Part shown: piece by piece, positions 37,524-46,933 of the stretch
Layout of the letters: each line of letters starts with the position of its first letter
Numbering within the stretch: position 1 is the stretch's first letter
Assembly: GCF_015710975.1 (NCBI RefSeq)
Contig: NZ_CP049783.1
Coordinates: 3,701,501-3,765,500 of the forward strand
Source: Paenibacillus polymyxa
Lineage (GTDB): Bacteria > Bacillota > Bacilli > Paenibacillales > Paenibacillaceae
Length of the DNA: 64,000 nt
Direction: 5' to 3'
The notes under the pieces: generated by a model
Databases searched by the model: none
What the model was told of the DNA's origin: nothing
The model's input: only the letters and a program-made list of their open reading frames with translations
Translations under genes and position numbers: made by a program

Positions 37524-38349
37524 TCGGCTTTAAGCCGAAGGAGGCATCTATCTTTTGCATGTCCTCTTCATACTTGTTGTGCGTGACCCGTATTAGCTCA
37601 GGGAAGACACTATGCAGGCTGATGTCTAACAACGCAAGAGCTTCAGCGGTTATACCTCCGGGAACCGCTACTCTTGCTTGTAACTCGGCTGGTGTCATCC
37701 CGCCTTCCGTGAGCAGCTTTCCAGTGCCGATGATCATTTCACCGGCCAATGCGCATAGTTCTGTACGGTCTATACCCGTAGCTTGAACTGCGGCTTGAAT
37801 CCACTGGTCCATAAAAAAGGCCAAGAAAGCAGGGCCGCAGCTCGAAAAATCCGATGTGATCCGTGTGTGAGACTCTTTAACCCGAATTGGCCTGCTGATG
37901 TGGGACATAAGCTCTTCCAGAAGGGAGCGATCCTCCTCTGTAATCCGGTTTCCATGGATGCACAGTGAGGCTCCGCTTCCAATCTGGTGAGTGATACTCG
38001 GAATAATTTTGGACACCTTGGCTTTCAGTGCATGCTCCAAAATACGGATCTGTACTGGACTTGTGATAGAAACGACGATCTGCTCTTCTGTAATGACATT
38101 GCGTATTTCATCCGTTACGGTTTTTGATTCCAGCGGCTTCACGCAGATAAATAGGATATCGCTTTCCGCTGCCGTCTCACGGTTGCTTTGGGCTGCATGC
38201 AAACCTGGATAACGACGGGCTAGCTCGGTTACCTTGGAATACGTTCGGTTGCTTGCTAATATTTGCTGCGGTTTGAGTGCGTCCGAATGAATAAAAGATT
38301 CGATTAGCAGACTTCCCATGCTGCCAGTCCCGATAAATCCAACTTTCAT
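37504..38349 (-). CDS. comER: Late competence protein ComER (P5C-reductase-like), 281 aa
   Basis: ATG 38349 follows GGAGGA on the minus strand. It has a Rossmann start [13 protein letters not shown] (residues 3-15), then [10 protein letters not shown] and FICVKPLES, and a C-terminal dimerisation helix bundle with [14 protein letters not shown], as in pyrroline-5-carboxylate reductase ProC. In B. subtilis ComER is divergent from the comE operon, as here, and its role in competence is dispensable or linked with sporulation. The last 20 nt overlap leuS tail to tail. Confidence 0.93.
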   Translation of the reverse strand: MKVGFIGTGSMGSLLIESFIHSDALKPQQILASNRTYSKVTELARRYPGLHAAQSNRETAAESDILFICVKPLESKTVTDEIRNVITEEQIVVSITSPVQIRILEHALKAKVSKIIPSITHQIGSGASLCIHGNRITEEDRSLLEELMSHISRPIRVKESHTRITSDFSSCGPAFLAFFMDQWIQAAVQATGIDRTELCALAGEMIIGTGKLLTEGGMTPAELQARVAVPGGITAEALALLDISLHSVFPELIRVTHNKYEEDMQKIDASFGLKPINRQQY

Positions 38350-38638
38350 TGTTCAACGTCCTCCTTTCATACTTTGCGGTATAGACGCTGTGCTGTCATT
38401 CTTCTTAGTGTATGCACTTGGTCTTGGCCGACATGACGAATTTTATGTCTGAGCACATTAGATCGTGCCTGGGGTCGTACCACCCTTGTGTATAAATACT
38501 CACAGCGATACCGTATGGAGGTGTTTACAACCTCCGGTTTGACGGGAATTGAACAGACTTGCTCTGTTTAATTGAGACGGTGTTTTCAGTTGGCTCAAAA
38601 TTCTCGAAATCCATGTGGAGTAGGGGACGATACGAAAA

Positions 38639-39295
38639 ATGAAACGCGTATGGACAGGAACGGCAATAACGCTTGCTGTAATCGGGAGTGGACTTATTTT
38701 GTTTGCTGGAGGGCAGCGAACTGAGCCACAAGAAGAGTGGAGTTTGCTTAACCATAAGGTGGAGCAGGCTTTGGCGATAGAGTCGCAGCCAATTGAGTCA
38801 CAGCGCAGCAGTGAGTATGCCGAAGGAAAGCATGCTGTAAAAGAGGCTTCAGACCAAGCTGAACGCAGTGCGAATGACGAAGCTGTTGACAATGTGAAGC
38901 ATAATACTAAGCAGAGTTCTACGGGTATATCTGCTGATTTAAGTGAAAACTCTGAACACTCCATGGCGGGGAATTCAAGTACCGTAAAGCAGTCAGATGT
39001 TGCGGATTCGAGATCAGACACAGCTGTTGCCAGTTCGAATGCTGCAACGACGAGTAGGACAAATACGGTGAATGATTCGGCTACTCCATCCGTTTCCGGT
39101 GAAAAAAAGGTGAACATTAACACAGCGACTGCTGCCGAGTTAATGGAGCTGCCGGGAGTTGGGGCTAAAAAGGCCGAGGCTATTTTGAACTATCGTAATC
39201 AGCACGGGCTGTTCAAACGTGTGAACGATTTGGATCATGTAAAGGGAATCGGAGCTAAAATGTTAGCGAAAATGAAGCCGTATGTTAGCTTATAA
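38639..39295 (+). CDS. comEA: Competence DNA receptor ComEA, 218 aa, no SLBB domain
   Basis: ATG 38639; the nearest ribosome binding site is a distant AGGGGA. An N-terminal membrane anchor (about residues 7-25) is followed by a long Ser/Asp/Asn-rich linker of about 120 residues with no predicted fold, then a C-terminal helix-hairpin-helix DNA-binding domain: NINTATAAELMELPGVGAKK and the second hairpin VKGIGAKMLAKM. The SLBB domain that B. subtilis ComEA has between anchor and HhH is not visible. It binds incoming double-stranded DNA at the membrane. Head of comEA-comEB-comEC. Confidence 0.93.
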   Translation: MKRVWTGTAITLAVIGSGLILFAGGQRTEPQEEWSLLNHKVEQALAIESQPIESQRSSEYAEGKHAVKEASDQAERSANDEAVDNVKHNTKQSSTGISADLSENSEHSMAGNSSTVKQSDVADSRSDTAVASSNAATTSRTNTVNDSATPSVSGEKKVNINTATAAELMELPGVGAKKAEAILNYRNQHGLFKRVNDLDHVKGIGAKMLAKMKPYVSL

Positions 39296-39380
39296 CTTAT
39301 TTAAGTTTACGGTGTAGGCTTTGAGAGTGGCTGTAACGGATATGTTTTACGTTTAACTTGTTTATACGGGAGAGATGGAA

Positions 39381-39899
39381 ATGAGTGCAGATGTACGCAA
39401 GGACTGGGACACCTATTTCATGGATATCGCTTATATGGTATCCACCCGTTCGCGCTGCTCGCGGCGTCATGTTGGAGCCGTACTTGTGCAAGGTAAGAAG
39501 CTATTGGGGACGGCCTATAATGGAGCACCATCCGGGGTGCCTGACTGTTCTGAGGCAGGCTGTATGATCTCGGAGGAATATGAGGTCGTTCACCGTGATG
39601 GACGGGAGGAAATGGTTAAGAAGCAGCGTTGTATTCGCACTATTCATGCGGAGCAGAACCTGCTGCTGTTTACTGACCGGATTGACCGTGAAGGCTCCTC
39701 AGTATATGTCACCGACCAGCCGTGCTGGACGTGTGCCAATATGCTGGCGAACAGCGGCATTGTGGAGATTGTATATCACCGACCTTATCCAAAAGATGCC
39801 GACAAGGTTCGAGCTATGATGGAGGAAAAGGGAATCGCCTTTCGCATGCTGGAGACTTATCATCCACCGCAGGAAACGCTGATGGATGTTAAGGATTAA
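39381..39899 (+). CDS. comEB: dCMP deaminase ComEB, 172 aa
   Basis: ATG 39381 is 6 nt after GGGAGAG; an alternative in-frame ATG 39375 abuts it. The zinc-dependent deaminase signature is complete: RTIHAEQNLLL (His and catalytic Glu) and QPCWTCANMLANSG (two Cys). The early CSRRHVGAVLV loop fits dCMP deaminase, which makes dUMP for thymidylate synthesis. In the comE operon it is co-transcribed but not needed for DNA uptake in B. subtilis. Confidence 0.96.
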   Translation: MSADVRKDWDTYFMDIAYMVSTRSRCSRRHVGAVLVQGKKLLGTAYNGAPSGVPDCSEAGCMISEEYEVVHRDGREEMVKKQRCIRTIHAEQNLLLFTDRIDREGSSVYVTDQPCWTCANMLANSGIVEIVYHRPYPKDADKVRAMMEEKGIAFRMLETYHPPQETLMDVKD

Positions 39900-39910
39900 A
39901 TAATAACGAG

Positions 39911-39953
39911 GAAGAACCTCTGACAATGTTATTTTGTCAGGGGTTCTTTTTTT
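39911..39953 (+). terminator. Terminator between comEB and comEC
   Basis: AAGAACCTCTGACA and TGTCAGGGGTTCTT form a strong stem, followed by a seven-T run. It separates comEC from comEA-comEB, so comEC must depend on read-through or on its own promoter. Confidence 0.9.
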
Positions 39954-40017
39954 GTTTTGTGTGTTGACAGAAAGCAATGTTTGCTAATGGGAAGGTGATT
40001 GTATTCAAGCCCAACTT

Positions 40018-42720
40018 GTGTTTGCTAGGCCTATATTAAGCCTCACTGTTTGTTGGATTATAGGAAGTGCGGGAGCGTGTCTGTATTCGGGACGTATACT
40101 TTTGGTGCTGTGGGCGGGAATTACTCTGGTTTTCCCGCTTATAGCTTTATTGATGAAAATTCCTATCCGACATATGGTATTGCTATGGATTGCATTGAGT
40201 GGTGGTGGATTTCATTGGTTTTGGCATGATACGCATAACGTGAGCAGTATTCCTGGTGCACTTCATGTATCTTCTTCTGTCATAGAAGACATGCCTGTTC
40301 AAGCAGCAGGGTTTATTGCTTCAGAAGTTGAGATTGATGGTGATCGCGCGCAGTTTGAGATGAGAGTTACTTCAATTCATCACTTTGCCAGTCATTCCAA
40401 TAAGGATGAACATCGGGGGTCTATTTCTGAACAGGCCATTGTTCATATCAAGTTGGCTGCGAAGCAGGAACAGCAACTTGCGGCAGCATGGCAGCGTGGG
40501 GATGCAATCCTGCTGCGTGGCAGCTTAAAGGCACCAGCAAAAGCGGGGAACTTTGGTAGCTTTGATTACAGTGAGTACCTGCACACGCAGGAAATTCACT
40601 GGCTTATCAAGGGGGCTGGAGCCGCCTCGTTACAGAGGCAGAAGGCTTCACTGTGGAACCGCTACACATTATTGAGATGGAATGATCAGCTTAGAGAGCA
40701 GTTAGGTCAGAAAATGGAATCTGCTTTTACATCACTTCTTCACGCAGGATATATGAAAGGTCTGATACTTGGGGTTACAGATGAGCTGGACCCAGCAACG
40801 TATAATGAATTTACGCAGCTTGGTTTAACGCATATTTTGGCGATATCAGGTATGCATGTGGCGGTATATGCGGCCACATTATTATATTTACTCAAGCTGT
40901 TACGAGTTAGCCGTGAAACCTCCCTTACGATTGTGATGGTACTGATTCCGGCTTATGTGCTGCTGACAGGTGCTTCTCCCTCTGTTGTAAGAGCAGGGAT
41001 TATGGCGATGATCGGCTTGTTTGCAGCTCGGCGAGGGTTGCTCAAAGACGGACTTAATATTTTAAGTATATCTGCGTTGCTTATGCTGCTATGGAATCCA
41101 TACTACCTGCTTAGCGTCAGCTTTCAGCTTTCCTTTTTGGTGACAGGTGGGTTGCTCATATATATGCCGCTTATGAAGCCGTTTTTCGCCAAATGGCCCC
41201 TCCTGATCGGTGGTGAAGTTGCGATCACAATTACGGCACAGCTTGTTTCGTTTCCAATGACGGTGTTCTACTTTAATCAATTTTCGATATTATCATTTGC
41301 GGCTAATTTTTTACTTGTCCCCCTAATTACATATATCGTGCTTCCACTAGGTACGGTGGCAATGGGAATGGCCTTTTTATGGGGGGAGGGGGCTCGCATC
41401 CTTGCGTGGCCAGCGGAGCAATTAAACGATCTAACCTTTTCGCTTGTGAAATGGATGAATGTGGATGATGCTTATGTGAGTATTTGGCCGTCTTCTTCTA
41501 TTCTGTGGGTTCTGGCATATTACGCAGCTTTGTACAGCGTTCTGTACTGGCTCAAAACATGGTTGATATCTCGAAGGCAAACAGGCGACATTTCCGATGT
41601 GAAATCTAATCCCATAGCTTCACCTGTGCATACAGGACTAGCGGCTTCTGCCGAGTGGGCGGCTATTTTGCAAACGGATCATGAACCGAAGGGTGCAGGG
41701 AAATTTGCGCATCGACAGTGGGATGGATATCGTCATGTGGCACTGGCTTTAAGTGGTATTGCCTGGCTTGGCATACTATGTATAGGGTACCAATCTCCTA
41801 GTGAAAGAAACACGGGAGTTGTTCAATATCTGGATGTGGGCCAAGGTGATAGCATTTTAATTACAACGCCGGGAGGGAAACATATTTTGGTAGATGGCGG
41901 GGGTACGATGGACTTTGCAACAGGGAAAAATGCTTGGCGCAAGCGTACAGATCCCTACGAGGTTGGCGCGGATACGATTGTCCCTTTGCTAAAGCAACGT
42001 GGGGTGCATCGGCTGGACGCTGTCATCTTAACGCATGGAGACCATGATCATGCCGGAGGACTACAGGCTATATTTGACCAGATTCCCGTAACCACCTTGT
42101 TTTTTAACGGTACCCTAACAGACAAAGCTCCATTTCGAAAGTTGTTAAACACGGCTTTGGACAAGCAGATCAAGCTGTACGGTGCACATCATAGCATGGA
42201 GTGGGAACCAGACCGGGATACGAAAATTCGCTTTCTCTATCCGTTTAAGCTGGAGGAGAACGAATCTGAGCAGTTGCCTGTTATGAAGGAACAGAATCAT
42301 TATTCCGTTGCCATGATTTTAGAGATGGAGGGGGCCTCATTTTTATTCACAGGAGATATGGATGATGCCGCAGAGTCGCTGTTACTTTCTGAATTAACCC
42401 ATTCTCCATCCAGTGTGAAAGCTCAGGGGGCGACAGGAGCTGCAAGGAAAGCTGTAGACGTTATGAAAGTGGCACATCACGGAAGTAAGTACTCTACTTC
42501 GGAAGAGTGGTTGTCCTACTGGCAGCCTAAAGTATCCGTCATTTCAGTTGGTGCAAGCAACACTTATGGCCATCCGAATCAAGCAGTATTGGAACGTTTG
42601 GCGGAGGTTGATTCTGCCATATATCGAACAGATACAATGGGAGAGGTACAGATTCGTGCGCAGCAAGGGAAGCTGAGTGTTCGGTATCAACGCAGACGTG
42701 AACAGACGAATTCAAAATGA
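40018..42720 (+). CDS. comEC: DNA uptake channel ComEC, at least 900 aa
   Basis: ComEC moves single-stranded DNA across the membrane. Order: N-terminal helices with an OB-like DUF4131 domain (to about residue 200), the Competence domain with about seven more helices, including LTHILAISGMHVAVYAATL, and a C-terminal metallo-beta-lactamase-like domain with YLDVGQGDSILITTPGGKH, HGDHDHAGG (about 671) and VMKVAHHGSKYSTSEEW. GTG 40018 is the first standard start but is 22 nt after the GGAAGGTGAT site. That site is correctly placed for an in-frame ATT at 40003, which would add five residues. It lies behind a strong terminator. Confidence 0.95.
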   Translation: MFARPILSLTVCWIIGSAGACLYSGRILLVLWAGITLVFPLIALLMKIPIRHMVLLWIALSGGGFHWFWHDTHNVSSIPGALHVSSSVIEDMPVQAAGFIASEVEIDGDRAQFEMRVTSIHHFASHSNKDEHRGSISEQAIVHIKLAAKQEQQLAAAWQRGDAILLRGSLKAPAKAGNFGSFDYSEYLHTQEIHWLIKGAGAASLQRQKASLWNRYTLLRWNDQLREQLGQKMESAFTSLLHAGYMKGLILGVTDELDPATYNEFTQLGLTHILAISGMHVAVYAATLLYLLKLLRVSRETSLTIVMVLIPAYVLLTGASPSVVRAGIMAMIGLFAARRGLLKDGLNILSISALLMLLWNPYYLLSVSFQLSFLVTGGLLIYMPLMKPFFAKWPLLIGGEVAITITAQLVSFPMTVFYFNQFSILSFAANFLLVPLITYIVLPLGTVAMGMAFLWGEGARILAWPAEQLNDLTFSLVKWMNVDDAYVSIWPSSSILWVLAYYAALYSVLYWLKTWLISRRQTGDISDVKSNPIASPVHTGLAASAEWAAILQTDHEPKGAGKFAHRQWDGYRHVALALSGIAWLGILCIGYQSPSERNTGVVQYLDVGQGDSILITTPGGKHILVDGGGTMDFATGKNAWRKRTDPYEVGADTIVPLLKQRGVHRLDAVILTHGDHDHAGGLQAIFDQIPVTTLFFNGTLTDKAPFRKLLNTALDKQIKLYGAHHSMEWEPDRDTKIRFLYPFKLEENESEQLPVMKEQNHYSVAMILEMEGASFLFTGDMDDAAESLLLSELTHSPSSVKAQGATGAARKAVDVMKVAHHGSKYSTSEEWLSYWQPKVSVISVGASNTYGHPNQAVLERLAEVDSAIYRTDTMGEVQIRAQQGKLSVRYQRRREQTNSK

Positions 42721-42952
42721 TTTTGTTAAAATCATCTTCAACTACAAAAAAGCAGGCTTGTAACAGCCAAGAACCTGCCTGTCGTTAAATCAGATAAGGT
42801 ATATCAATTCTTAATCGACGATTTTTATTTTCAAGATCCGATTGCTCTATCTTATCGATTACAACTCATATCTGATTTTCTGATTTCTAAGAAGTGACAA
42901 AATGTTTCATGCAGTTTAATAGGTCTAGTATTTAGATGTATGTAGGGGCTGA

Positions 42953-42977
42953 GGGAAGGTGACTACCTTCCCTTTTT
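42953..42977 (+). terminator. Terminator downstream of comEC
   Basis: GGGAAGG (42953-42959) pairs with CCTTCCC (42966-42972), followed by TTTTT. The 42721-43127 gap also contains a GCAGG/CCTGC hairpin near 42752-42780 without a T-run; no gene is seen. Confidence 0.8.
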
Positions 42978-43070
42978 CTGTTATTCTAAGGGAGGATACA
43001 ATGGGGATTCTGGGCATTTTGTTATAATTTTTTTTATTAAAAAAATAAAATTAGCGTCAGGCGTCTATCC

Positions 43071-43097
43071 TGCAACAATTTGCAAAAGGGATACGTC
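43071..43097 (+). promoter_or_regulatory. ECF-type promoter, probably autoregulated
   Basis: TGCAAC (43071-43076) and CGTC (43094-43097) are 17 nt apart, close to the ECF pattern TGAAAC-N16-CGTC. It lies 30 nt before the sigma gene's start, as expected when an ECF factor drives its own operon. Confidence 0.6.
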
Positions 43098-43127
43098 TGT
43101 AATATTGCAGGGAGAGGGGGATCCTTT

Positions 43128-43676
43128 GTGGTAGAGCAGGGACTCATCCGAGCCGCTCAATCGGGCGATCGCGACGCTCTCATTACCCTATTAAGAGAGA
43201 TAGAACAGCATGTGTACCGTACGGCATATTACATTCTAAATAATGAGCAGGACGCCATGGATGCTTCACAAGAAGCCCTCATACGAATATATTCCAAAAT
43301 TAATTCTTATGAGGAAAAAGCACAGTTTAAAACCTGGGTCCAGCGCATTGTAACGAACATATGCATCGACAAATTCAGAAGAACAAAGCCTTCGGTTTCC
43401 ATTGACGAGCATGACATGATATTTAACGACCCCCAAAACGTGGAGGTTGAGGTGTTAACCTCTTACATGGCACAGGATGTTCGTGAGGCTATACAACAGC
43501 TCCCAGAACACCACCGGACGGTAATTGTCCTGAGATATTTGCAGGATTTCTCTTATAACGAGATTGCCGATTCTCTGGATTTGCCGCTAAATACGGTCAA
43601 GTCATACTTGTATCGTGCAAGACAGCAATTGCAAGGGCTACTTCAGGAATATCAGAAAGGTGGTGTATCAGGATGA
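43128..43676 (+). CDS. ECF sigma factor (SigW-like), 182 aa
   Basis: Start GTG 43128 is about 7 nt after GGAGAGGGGG. Region 2: ASQEALIRIYSKINSYEEKA, FKTWVQRIVTNICIDKFRR; region 4: LPEHHRTVIVLRYLQDFSYNEIADSL and LPLNTVKSYLYRARQQL. The stop overlaps the following anti-sigma start by 4 nt. An ECF/anti-ECF pair of this type senses envelope stress; whether it is the SigW orthologue cannot be decided from sequence alone. The pair is inserted between comEC and holA, which are neighbours in B. subtilis. Confidence 0.93.
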   Translation: MVEQGLIRAAQSGDRDALITLLREIEQHVYRTAYYILNNEQDAMDASQEALIRIYSKINSYEEKAQFKTWVQRIVTNICIDKFRRTKPSVSIDEHDMIFNDPQNVEVEVLTSYMAQDVREAIQQLPEHHRTVIVLRYLQDFSYNEIADSLDLPLNTVKSYLYRARQQLQGLLQEYQKGGVSG

Positions 43677-45136
43677 AGTGTGGAGAAGAGGTGATGGATT
43701 GGATGCAGCGTTATGTGGATCATGAACTGGGCGAAGAAGAGACGTCCCAATTAATGAACCATATTGCGACTTGCCCGGACTGTGCGGAAAAATTCCATAT
43801 TCTTCAGACACTCTCTCGCGAGCTGGAGGAATTGCCTGCGGTTTCCCCGGCGTTCAGCCTGGTGGATTCCATCATGCCTCAGCTTGATGCCATTGACCGC
43901 GCACGTGAAGAGCAGGGAAGCGCGCTTCAGGAAATGCAGCCTGTGGCTGCTGATCCAGAGTCTGGAGCAGGGCCTAGACAACGTACTCAGCCTGTACCTT
44001 GGTGGAACCGGGTGGGAGGGCGTGCTGCCATGGGCGTGGCTGCTGCTGCCGTTGTACTGGGGATTGTAGTATTCAACTTCGAGCCTAAAACGGTGCAGGA
44101 TGCGGAAGGTATACTTACATCCCAGTCACCCGAGGTGACAAGCCAGCAGACTCAGACGGAAATTCCAGGTACGACCAATGGGAGTGGAGGACGTGATGCA
44201 GCCATTGGAGCGGAATCGACCAAGCAGCCATCTGAACAGGGACAAGGTGCTGATTCCTCACTGACACCTGCAGATAAGGAACCTGACCTGGGCAACCAGG
44301 GAACAGACAGTTCAGATAGCGAAAAGAATCCTTCCAAACAGGATACTGGGAAGGTGGATGATCAGCAAGCTGGCGAGGAACCTTCAACAAAGTCTGCACC
44401 GACTAAGCATTCATCCCATCAGGATGAAAAGCAGGGACAGCCGAACATCGATCGTCAGGCGACAAAGGATGACTCGCCTGCAGATGCTCCTACATCCGAT
44501 GACAAACAGCTAAAACAGAAAAAAACTGATCAACCCACGATTGCTCCTGATGAACAGCTGGATCCGAAAATGGAAAAGGCACCTTTAGCGGGTACGAGTA
44601 CCGCTCAGGAGGATAATAGCGATGATACAAGTACAAATGATGCATCTTCGTCGCTTAGTCAAGAATTAAAGGTACAGAGTCGAATTGCTTCAAATGAAAC
44701 TTCGAAAGATGCGACATCCAAAAGTGCCACCAAGGATGAGGGGAACTCTTTAGGGGCGGATAGCAGCAATGCCGATTCTAATGATCAGCAATCATCGGTG
44801 TCACAAGACCCGGTTCGTAGAGAAGGCTTTGTATCTAATTCGCTGGTCTCTCCGGACAGTAATAATGCTTCCACCTATGGTGCCCAGTCGGCCTCTACAG
44901 ATCAGTTCAACTCGCCTGATGGTAGCTATGCGGTGGCTATTGAGGGCAAAAAGCTGAAAGTGTATAAGCTTTCCGATAACGGTGTAGACCGAACAACACT
45001 GGAAGTCCGTACCCTGAAGGGTGCTTGGGTCAAAGGAAGCTGGTCAGATGACAGCCAGACCTTTATGTATGAGACAGAGCAGGATGGGACTGCAAGTAAA
45101 TATACGTACACCGTTCCGCGTGGCACTGGAAAATAG
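43673..45136 (+). CDS. Zinc-finger anti-sigma factor with long extracytoplasmic tail, 487 aa
   Basis: ATG 43673 overlaps the sigma stop. The N-terminus is a ZAS (zinc-binding anti-sigma) domain, MNHIATCPDCAEKF, with HX3CX2C. One membrane helix (about residues 118-137, VAAAAVVLGIVVFNF) follows. Outside is a roughly 270-residue low-complexity segment rich in Ser, Asp, Gln, Lys and Thr, then a C-terminal beta-rich piece (SPDGSYAVAIEGKKLKVYKL, then GSWSDDSQTFMYET) with two beta-propeller-like blade motifs. Regulated proteolysis near the membrane would free the sigma factor. This is much longer than RsiW of B. subtilis (about 208 aa). Confidence 0.88.
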   Translation: MKCGEEVMDWMQRYVDHELGEEETSQLMNHIATCPDCAEKFHILQTLSRELEELPAVSPAFSLVDSIMPQLDAIDRAREEQGSALQEMQPVAADPESGAGPRQRTQPVPWWNRVGGRAAMGVAAAAVVLGIVVFNFEPKTVQDAEGILTSQSPEVTSQQTQTEIPGTTNGSGGRDAAIGAESTKQPSEQGQGADSSLTPADKEPDLGNQGTDSSDSEKNPSKQDTGKVDDQQAGEEPSTKSAPTKHSSHQDEKQGQPNIDRQATKDDSPADAPTSDDKQLKQKKTDQPTIAPDEQLDPKMEKAPLAGTSTAQEDNSDDTSTNDASSSLSQELKVQSRIASNETSKDATSKSATKDEGNSLGADSSNADSNDQQSSVSQDPVRREGFVSNSLVSPDSNNASTYGAQSASTDQFNSPDGSYAVAIEGKKLKVYKLSDNGVDRTTLEVRTLKGAWVKGSWSDDSQTFMYETEQDGTASKYTYTVPRGTGK

Positions 45137-45350
45137 TTTTCGTAAGTTGGCACACTTTTTAGAAACAGAGAATAAACTATATGAACCGACGTCGTATCCC
45201 GACGGCCGAAAGTTTCTAGAGCTTTCTGCTGCCGTGTTGATATAGATGGTGGTGAAGGGATTCTGCCTAAAGGTGGGGTCCCTTTGTTTGTGTCATGACT
45301 TGCCTTCCGGTCAGATGTCAGGTACGATCAGTGGGTGGGGGGAACGGAAA

Positions 45351-46379
45351 ATGGATGTAAAAACAGCCTCTAAGGCTATTCGTAAAGGTGATATTTCGCC
45401 AGTGTATCTGTTATATGGCAATGAAAAATATCAAATGAAGCAGTTTGTTGAGATGCTAAAAGAGAAGGTGGTGGAGGAGGAGCATCGTGACTTCGCCATT
45501 AGTTCTTATGATTTAACCGAGACGCCAATTGAGGTGGTTGTAGAGGACGCAGAAACAGCGCCTTTTCTGGTGCCAAAGAAGCTAATTATTGTACGGGATA
45601 CCAGTGTATTTGCAGGCAAAGATAACGGCAAAATAGAGCACCGTCTTGAGACGCTGTTGACTTACATGGATAACCCGACTGACTATAGCGTCATCGTTTT
45701 TACGGTTCAGGCTGAAAAGTTGGATGAACGGAAAAAGATCGTCAAGAAACTGAAAAGTGATGCCTCAGTTATTGCTTTCGCCCCTATGGGTGGAGATGAT
45801 CTTGTGGCTTGGGTCCATAAGCGTGCAGCAGAAAGAGAAGTGCAGTTGGCAGCAGGAGCGGCTGAGAGACTCATTCAATACACGGGTGTCGGGCTTCAAT
45901 CCTTGGCAGCCGAGATAGATAAGCTGTGCTTGTACGCAGGAGCGCAGGGAACGATCTCATCCGCTGACATTGAATCCCTTGTGCCTCGTAATACAGAGCA
46001 GAACGTATTTGCGATGGTTGAGGATCTGGCTAATTTGCGGCTGGATAAGGCGCTCAGTATTTTTTATGAATTGCTTAAGCAAAAAGAAGAACCCATCAAG
46101 ATAGCAGCTTTGATCACACGGCAGTTTCGTATTATGTTGCAGGTCAAAGAGCTGGCAGGTCAAAGCTATTCTCAGCAACAAATTGCGAGTCAGCTCAGCT
46201 TGCATCCTTATGGGGTGAAAGTTGCAGGAGATCAAGCACGACGCTTCCGTTCTGAGCAGCTGCGCCAGCTTCTCTATGAACTGGGCGAACTGGACTATCA
46301 TATGAAGACAGGTGTCGTTGACAAGGTGCTGGGACTGGAACTGTTTTTAATGAAAATGGGGGCAGGCGCTTCAATCTAA
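45351..46379 (+). CDS. holA: DNA polymerase III delta subunit, 342 aa
   Basis: Start ATG 45351 after GGGGGGAACGG; the open frame reaches back to 45246, but that part is not coding-like. HolA opens the sliding clamp as part of the clamp loader. Landmarks: PVYLLYGNEKYQMKQF (N-terminal delta motif), ISSYDLTETP, EKLDERKKIVKKL, RLIQYTGVGLQSLAAEIDKL and the C-terminal PIKIAALITRQFRIMLQVKE. Position between the comE region and rpsT is conserved (B. subtilis yqeN). Confidence 0.95.
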   Translation: MDVKTASKAIRKGDISPVYLLYGNEKYQMKQFVEMLKEKVVEEEHRDFAISSYDLTETPIEVVVEDAETAPFLVPKKLIIVRDTSVFAGKDNGKIEHRLETLLTYMDNPTDYSVIVFTVQAEKLDERKKIVKKLKSDASVIAFAPMGGDDLVAWVHKRAAEREVQLAAGAAERLIQYTGVGLQSLAAEIDKLCLYAGAQGTISSADIESLVPRNTEQNVFAMVEDLANLRLDKALSIFYELLKQKEEPIKIAALITRQFRIMLQVKELAGQSYSQQQIASQLSLHPYGVKVAGDQARRFRSEQLRQLLYELGELDYHMKTGVVDKVLGLELFLMKMGAGASI

Positions 46380-46398
46380 TCTCATAAAGTTATAAACT

Positions 46399-46436
46399 AA
46401 AAAATCCTGATCAGCCAAGGCTGGTCAGGATTTTTT
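46399..46436. terminator. Bidirectional terminator holA/rpsT
   Basis: AAAAATCCTGATCAGCC and GGCTGGTCAGGATTTTTT pair across a 2-nt loop with A and T runs on both sides. Confidence 0.95.
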
Positions 46437-46462
46437 CATTAACGTATAAAAGTAGCTCTTGC

Positions 46463-46735
46463 TTACGCTTGAGCTGTAAGAGCGTTAAGTTTTTTCGCCA
46501 AGCGGGATTTCTTGCGAGCAGCTGCATTTTTGTGGATCAGACCTTTAGTTACAGCCTTGTCCAGCTTTTGGGAAGCCACTTTGAAAGCAGCAGCAGCAGC
46601 TTCAGCTTCGTTACCTACCAACGCTGTATCGGCAGCTTTAACTGCTGTACGAAGCGCGGATTTTTGGGAAGCGTTCAACGCACGGCGTTTGTCGCTAGTT
46701 TTAACGCGTTTGATAGCGGATTTGATGTTTGGCAT
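46463..46735 (-). CDS. rpsT: 30S ribosomal protein S20, 90 aa
   Basis: Start ATG 46735 after CAGGAGGTG on the minus strand; the longer frame from 46759 would include the binding site. Small, basic and Ala/Lys-rich, with [18 protein letters not shown] at the start and [15 protein letters not shown] near the end. It binds 16S rRNA early in 30S assembly. Opposite orientation to holA and gpr, as in B. subtilis. Confidence 0.98.
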   Translation of the reverse strand: MPNIKSAIKRVKTSDKRRALNASQKSALRTAVKAADTALVGNEAEAAAAAFKVASQKLDKAVTKGLIHKNAAARKKSRLAKKLNALTAQA

Positions 46736-46869
46736 TACATTCACCTCCTGTAAAGGCATTACTTATGAACACAAACGTTTCACAACTTAAAATATTTTAG
46801 CATGCCACACCTCAAATTGCAATAAGAAAACATTCTAAGACGATGCAAATTACAGGATGAAAATGGATG

Positions 46870-46900
46870 TGCATAAACCTGTTGGGTGTCTCGCACACTA
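46870..46900 (+). promoter_or_regulatory. Candidate SigG promoter of gpr
   Basis: TGCATA (46870-46875), an 18-nt spacer and CACACTA (46894-46900) agree with the forespore SigG pattern TGMATR-N18-MATAMTA with one mismatch. gpr is a known forespore gene. Confidence 0.55.
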
Positions 46901-46933
46901 TAGCCAGAGATGGTATACAAGGAGGTTTAACAG

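Noticed and set aside
38500..39123. 207-aa antisense frame opposite comEA
   Set aside because: It mirrors the low-complexity Ser-rich linker of comEA and has no start signals.
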